DNA from: Plantago elongata
Taxonomy: Eukaryota; Streptophyta; Magnoliopsida; Lamiales; Plantaginaceae
Reading direction: 5' to 3'
DNA: 23,342 bases
NCBI GenBank assembly: GCA_036897095.1
Contig: JAYMSP010002599.1
Location: forward strand, 1-23,342
A model generated the notes under the pieces. The model did not search any database. It had not been told where the DNA came from and was given only the letters and a program-made list of their open reading frames with translations. Shown here in pieces: positions 20,693-23,342 of this stretch (positions are counted from its first letter, which is position 1; every line of letters starts with the position of its first letter). The position numbers and the translations under genes were made by a program.

Positions 20693-21252
20693 TTAGTTTA
20701 TATATGTCTTGTAGAGTATCCATGTTTCATCATTTCGAGACTGTGAATGTCATTTTGTTTATGTGTCTCGTGGCTACCAATACATGATATCGAGATGTAG
20801 CAGGAATCATGGAGTTTTTGATGATGGAGATTTAAATTATTATCCGAGGAGTTGAATTTTTGTAATATCCTTGAAAAAAAGATGAAGATATAAATTATTG
20901 TACTTCATGTATATTTGTATGTGAAGCTTGGACATTGGACCATCTATTTTGTTAATTTATGATCTTTATTAGTAGACTCTAAATAATTACGTAACCGATA
21001 TTTATGAATTTTCACCTCAAATATTTTATTTTATAACTACAAAATCTGTCCAGATAAACAAGGGGAAAAAAGAAAAAAAAAATTTGCAAAAAGAACTGGA
21101 CCCGGACCGGACCGGTAATCCACTTCGAGTCCGGCCCGGTTCCTGATCGGTTCTGGTCCCTACACCCGCAATCGGACCTACCAACTTGCTCTTTGTGTGG
21201 GTTGGTTTTGATTCAGTGTGGATTGTTGTGGTTGCAATCCGTTGACAGGTCT

Positions 21253-21260
21253 ATGTGAGT
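21253..21260. repeat. hAT target-site duplication, right copy (ATGTGAGT)
   Basis: Identical to 17599-17606. Its first base may belong to the terminal repeat (TA end). Confidence 0.8.
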
Positions 21261-22265
21261 ACATACTTATGTTAGATAGGCAAACATGTGAAAAAGGGGG
21301 TCACCTGCTAGCGTTTCGTTTGGTAGAGAGTGTGTGTTGTGTTGCGGTGAAACAGTCTCCAAATGTTGCATGAAATTTTTAGCCTTCATTATCTGGAGTT
21401 CACTACACCAATCCAAAATACTAGTTAGTGTTAGTGTAAAATTGGTATGGTAATATTTGGACCATGCGAAATGGACATTTTGCTCTTAAAAAGTACGAAA
21501 AGTTCTACTTATTTACCAAACTTTCCATTTACTATTTACATAATTGTCAATAGAATGTTATTACAGTTTTACCAGTCATAACACCCATAACACAATTGAC
21601 ACATCAAATGTGGATGCATTAAGTAGCCTAAAATCTGTCCATCATAAATAGTCTCTTTTATTCCTAATTTCAAGAATGTTATCAATATAAAGTGGTCTAG
21701 TTGTAAGGGGTTGGGTTTGTATACAGAGTTTAGTCGATTCCTGACCATGTTGGAGTTATTAGGTGGTTAATTAGCTTCTTCAAAATATATATACACATTG
21801 CCAGATAAGATCGGACATATGTATGGAGGACCTTCGTACATGGATCAAAATAAGCCCATTATATGTATGCAAATAATTGTACATAAATTTGTAAATATGA
21901 ATCAAAATTTATTGCCCCTCTAATTTTTTACTACTTTTTAGTTTGTTCCTATAGAATTCCATTAATTTCTATGTGATTATGTATCGGGGTTGAAAGATCT
22001 TTAATAACAAATTCTTTGATATCCTTAGTTAGTTTCACACATTATAAATGTAATTAAAATAATCATGGTCGAAACATTAATTTTGCACTTTCTCTTGAAA
22101 TACATATATTTGAAAACAACGATCAATATATTCAAATTATTCATATTTATTTAATAAGACATCCTGAGAAAAAGTCTCTAGTTCCCAAAACTAATATTCA
22201 TTTAACAATAATCTTTTGATTAATAGTATGGATTATTTTATTGATAACATAGATCTTCTCTAACT
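21261..22265. other. No gene seen; AT-rich spacer
   Basis: No open frame of note and no transposon termini recognised. Mostly simple AT-rich intergenic sequence between the hAT and the second SINE. Confidence 0.6.
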
Positions 22266-22277
22266 AAGTTATATATA

Positions 22278-22357
22278 GACCGACAACGAAGTGCAACTGA
22301 GATGGTAAGACGCTTCACCTCCAACCAACAGGTTGGGGGTCGAGTCACTAAAGAAAA
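22278..22357 (+). mobile_element. Minimal tRNA-derived SINE, copy 2
   Basis: GACCGACAACGAAGTGCAAC, then TGAGATGGTAAGACGCTTCA, then CCTCCAACCAACAGG, GTTGGGGGTCGAGTCAC and an A-rich tail AAAGAAAAA. It matches copy 1 at 15543-15627 along its length, with several substitutions. It is flanked by a perfect 12-bp direct repeat, AAGTTATATATA, at 22266-22277 and 22358-22369. The A-box is more decayed than in copy 1 (ACTGAGATGG for GCTCAGTTGG). Confidence 0.82.
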
Positions 22358-22369
22358 AAGTTATATATA

Positions 22370-23061
22370 TATCATCTCTTATGAGAATTTTGTATATTTA
22401 AAATATTCAATTGAAATACAAATACTTGGAAATAATTCATTAGGTTTCAATTTCATCAATTTTTTAAATTTATAAATTTATTTTTAAATATTAGTTTGAG
22501 ACTTTATTTTGTTGTGATTTAGAGTGTCATAGAAAGTATTATAATACATTTGCACAATGTTCCTAAACACTTGTGCCAACCCCTAGCCATCATAATTTAT
22601 CTATTTTATTTAACTTAAATATGAGCCTCTCAATAGAAATAAATATCTCTGCTCGGCCATTGCTGATGATGAATCCATCGTCTAGACTCGGAGGATTCAC
22701 GTTCTACTATAAAGGTTGAAGATGCACTTGCAAGCCGGTTCCACTTCAGGATGAACGTGCACTCCTCGAATTCCTGTTGGATCACATATCTAGATTTAGT
22801 TTGGGGCACTTTCGTAGACGATTATAAACTGTATCCTTCTGTTAAAACTGAGATGAAGGAAGGGAAAATCCTCAGAGTGATCAAATCACATACCTTTGAG
22901 TTGAAGTGGCTTTAGCGTAATATGTTGCACTGTCTTGACAACACTGTCACTATTCAGACTCCCATATTATCAAGATTAAAAGAAAATGTCGGTGTTGAAA
23001 TTTTTTTCCTCCTTAAAGAAGAAGAACCTTCACTAGATGACTCTAGGGTTTGGATAGATTT
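22370..23061. other. No gene recognised
   Basis: AT-rich to about 22620, then more mixed composition. An open frame at 22922-23188 has no recognisable domain and runs across the apparent LTR start at 23062, so it is unlikely to be a gene. Confidence 0.5.
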
Positions 23062-23342
23062 TGTAGCGCCCCAGATCCGGTCCGGACGTCAAGGATTGTG
23101 TCGATCATCCAAATATATAAATACCAAAGTATTATTGATTACAAATCTCAAAATACTATTTATTACAATCTTCAAAGGTACTAGATAATTCGAAACAGGA
23201 ACACACGCTTATACTATTGGATCAGCAGTGGAAACCATTTAGTTTGTCGGTATGCCTAGCTACCTAGTCCTCTCCTCGTGCTCAAAATCTGGGAAAGTAG
23301 GATTATTGAAACAGGGAGAGTGTCAGTCATAAAGACTCAGTG
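23062..23342 (+). mobile_element. Probable LTR start, cut by the window edge
   Basis: Begins TGTAGCGCCCCAGATCCGG, like many plant gypsy-type LTRs (TGTAACGCCCC...), and runs into AT-rich DNA, then TCATAAAGACTCAGTG at the edge, wording I associate with such LTRs. No internal coding region, second terminus or target duplication is visible, so the call is tentative. Confidence 0.35.

Larger units (their letters stand above)
17607..21252 (+). mobile_element. Near-complete Ac-like hAT transposon (about 3.6 kb)
   Basis: Terminal inverted repeats: the left one starts TAGGCTGGCCAATGGATTGC at 17613 and continues AACCACAACAAT. The right one, read from the other strand at 21253, is TAGACCTGTCAACGGATTGC followed by the same AACCACAACAAT. 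ATGTGAGT occurs immediately outside both ends (17599-17606 and 21253-21260), the 8-bp duplication typical of hAT. On the left, 6 extra bases (TATAAT) lie between the duplication and the TAGG start, so the exact left edge is uncertain by that amount. Subterminal DNA is rich in ACTGG/CCGGTTC words. A pyrimidine-rich leader (17775-17990) precedes a two-exon transposase in plus orientation. Confidence 0.92.

Noticed and set aside
22922..23188. 88-codon open frame
   Set aside because: It runs over the apparent LTR start at 23062 and has no recognisable domain.

Overview
This is nuclear DNA of a flowering plant, probably a eudicot. The evidence is a split gene with canonical GT..AG introns encoding a plant-specific Raf-like MAPKKK of the EDR1 type, AT-rich introns and spacers, and typical plant repeats: Ac-like hAT transposons, a Ty3/gypsy gag remnant, a Cassandra-type solo LTR carrying 5S rRNA sequence, a Stowaway MITE and tRNA-derived SINEs. 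No organelle or bacterial genes are seen. I cannot name the species.

Layout. (1) Positions 1-1262 are the 3' part of a decayed hAT transposon whose 5' end lies outside the window. Its right end sits inside (2) a minus-strand Ty3/gypsy gag remnant at about 1263-2009, so this is a nested insertion. (3) 2010-5561 is repeat-like DNA with no usable gene. It contains one very clear element, a 324-bp solo LTR at 3325-3648 with a 5-bp target duplication (ATACG) and an internal 5S rRNA-like segment. (4) 5562-5973 is the presumed promoter and leader of the main gene. (5) 5974-17138 is the EDR1-like kinase gene, modelled here as 14 coding exons totalling 2580 nt (859 residues). Its N-terminal EDR1 domain is in exons 1-4, a low-complexity linker in exon 5, and the kinase domain runs from the end of exon 5 to exon 14. 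Intron 1 is about 3 kb. The introns hold small repeats, a Stowaway MITE (13144-13282) and an antisense minimal SINE (15543-15627). (6) 17139-17598 is the 3' untranslated region. (7) 17607-21252 is a nearly complete 3.6-kb hAT element with terminal inverted repeats, an 8-bp target duplication and a two-exon transposase broken by one TGA codon in its BED zinc finger. (8) 21261-23061 is AT-rich spacer with a second copy of the same SINE (22278-22357). (9) From 23062 to the end there is the probable start of another LTR.

There is therefore one host gene, and everything else recognisable is transposable-element material. From work on Arabidopsis EDR1, the gene would be a negative regulator of defence, cell death and senescence signalling. 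I did not find a previously undescribed multi-gene system. The observations most worth checking are an ambiguous 95-nt intron or frameshift in the kinase gene, an Arg-to-Leu change exactly at an exon/intron junction in the kinase domain, and a pair of about 80-bp SINEs that are almost nothing but a tRNA-like unit plus an A-rich tail.
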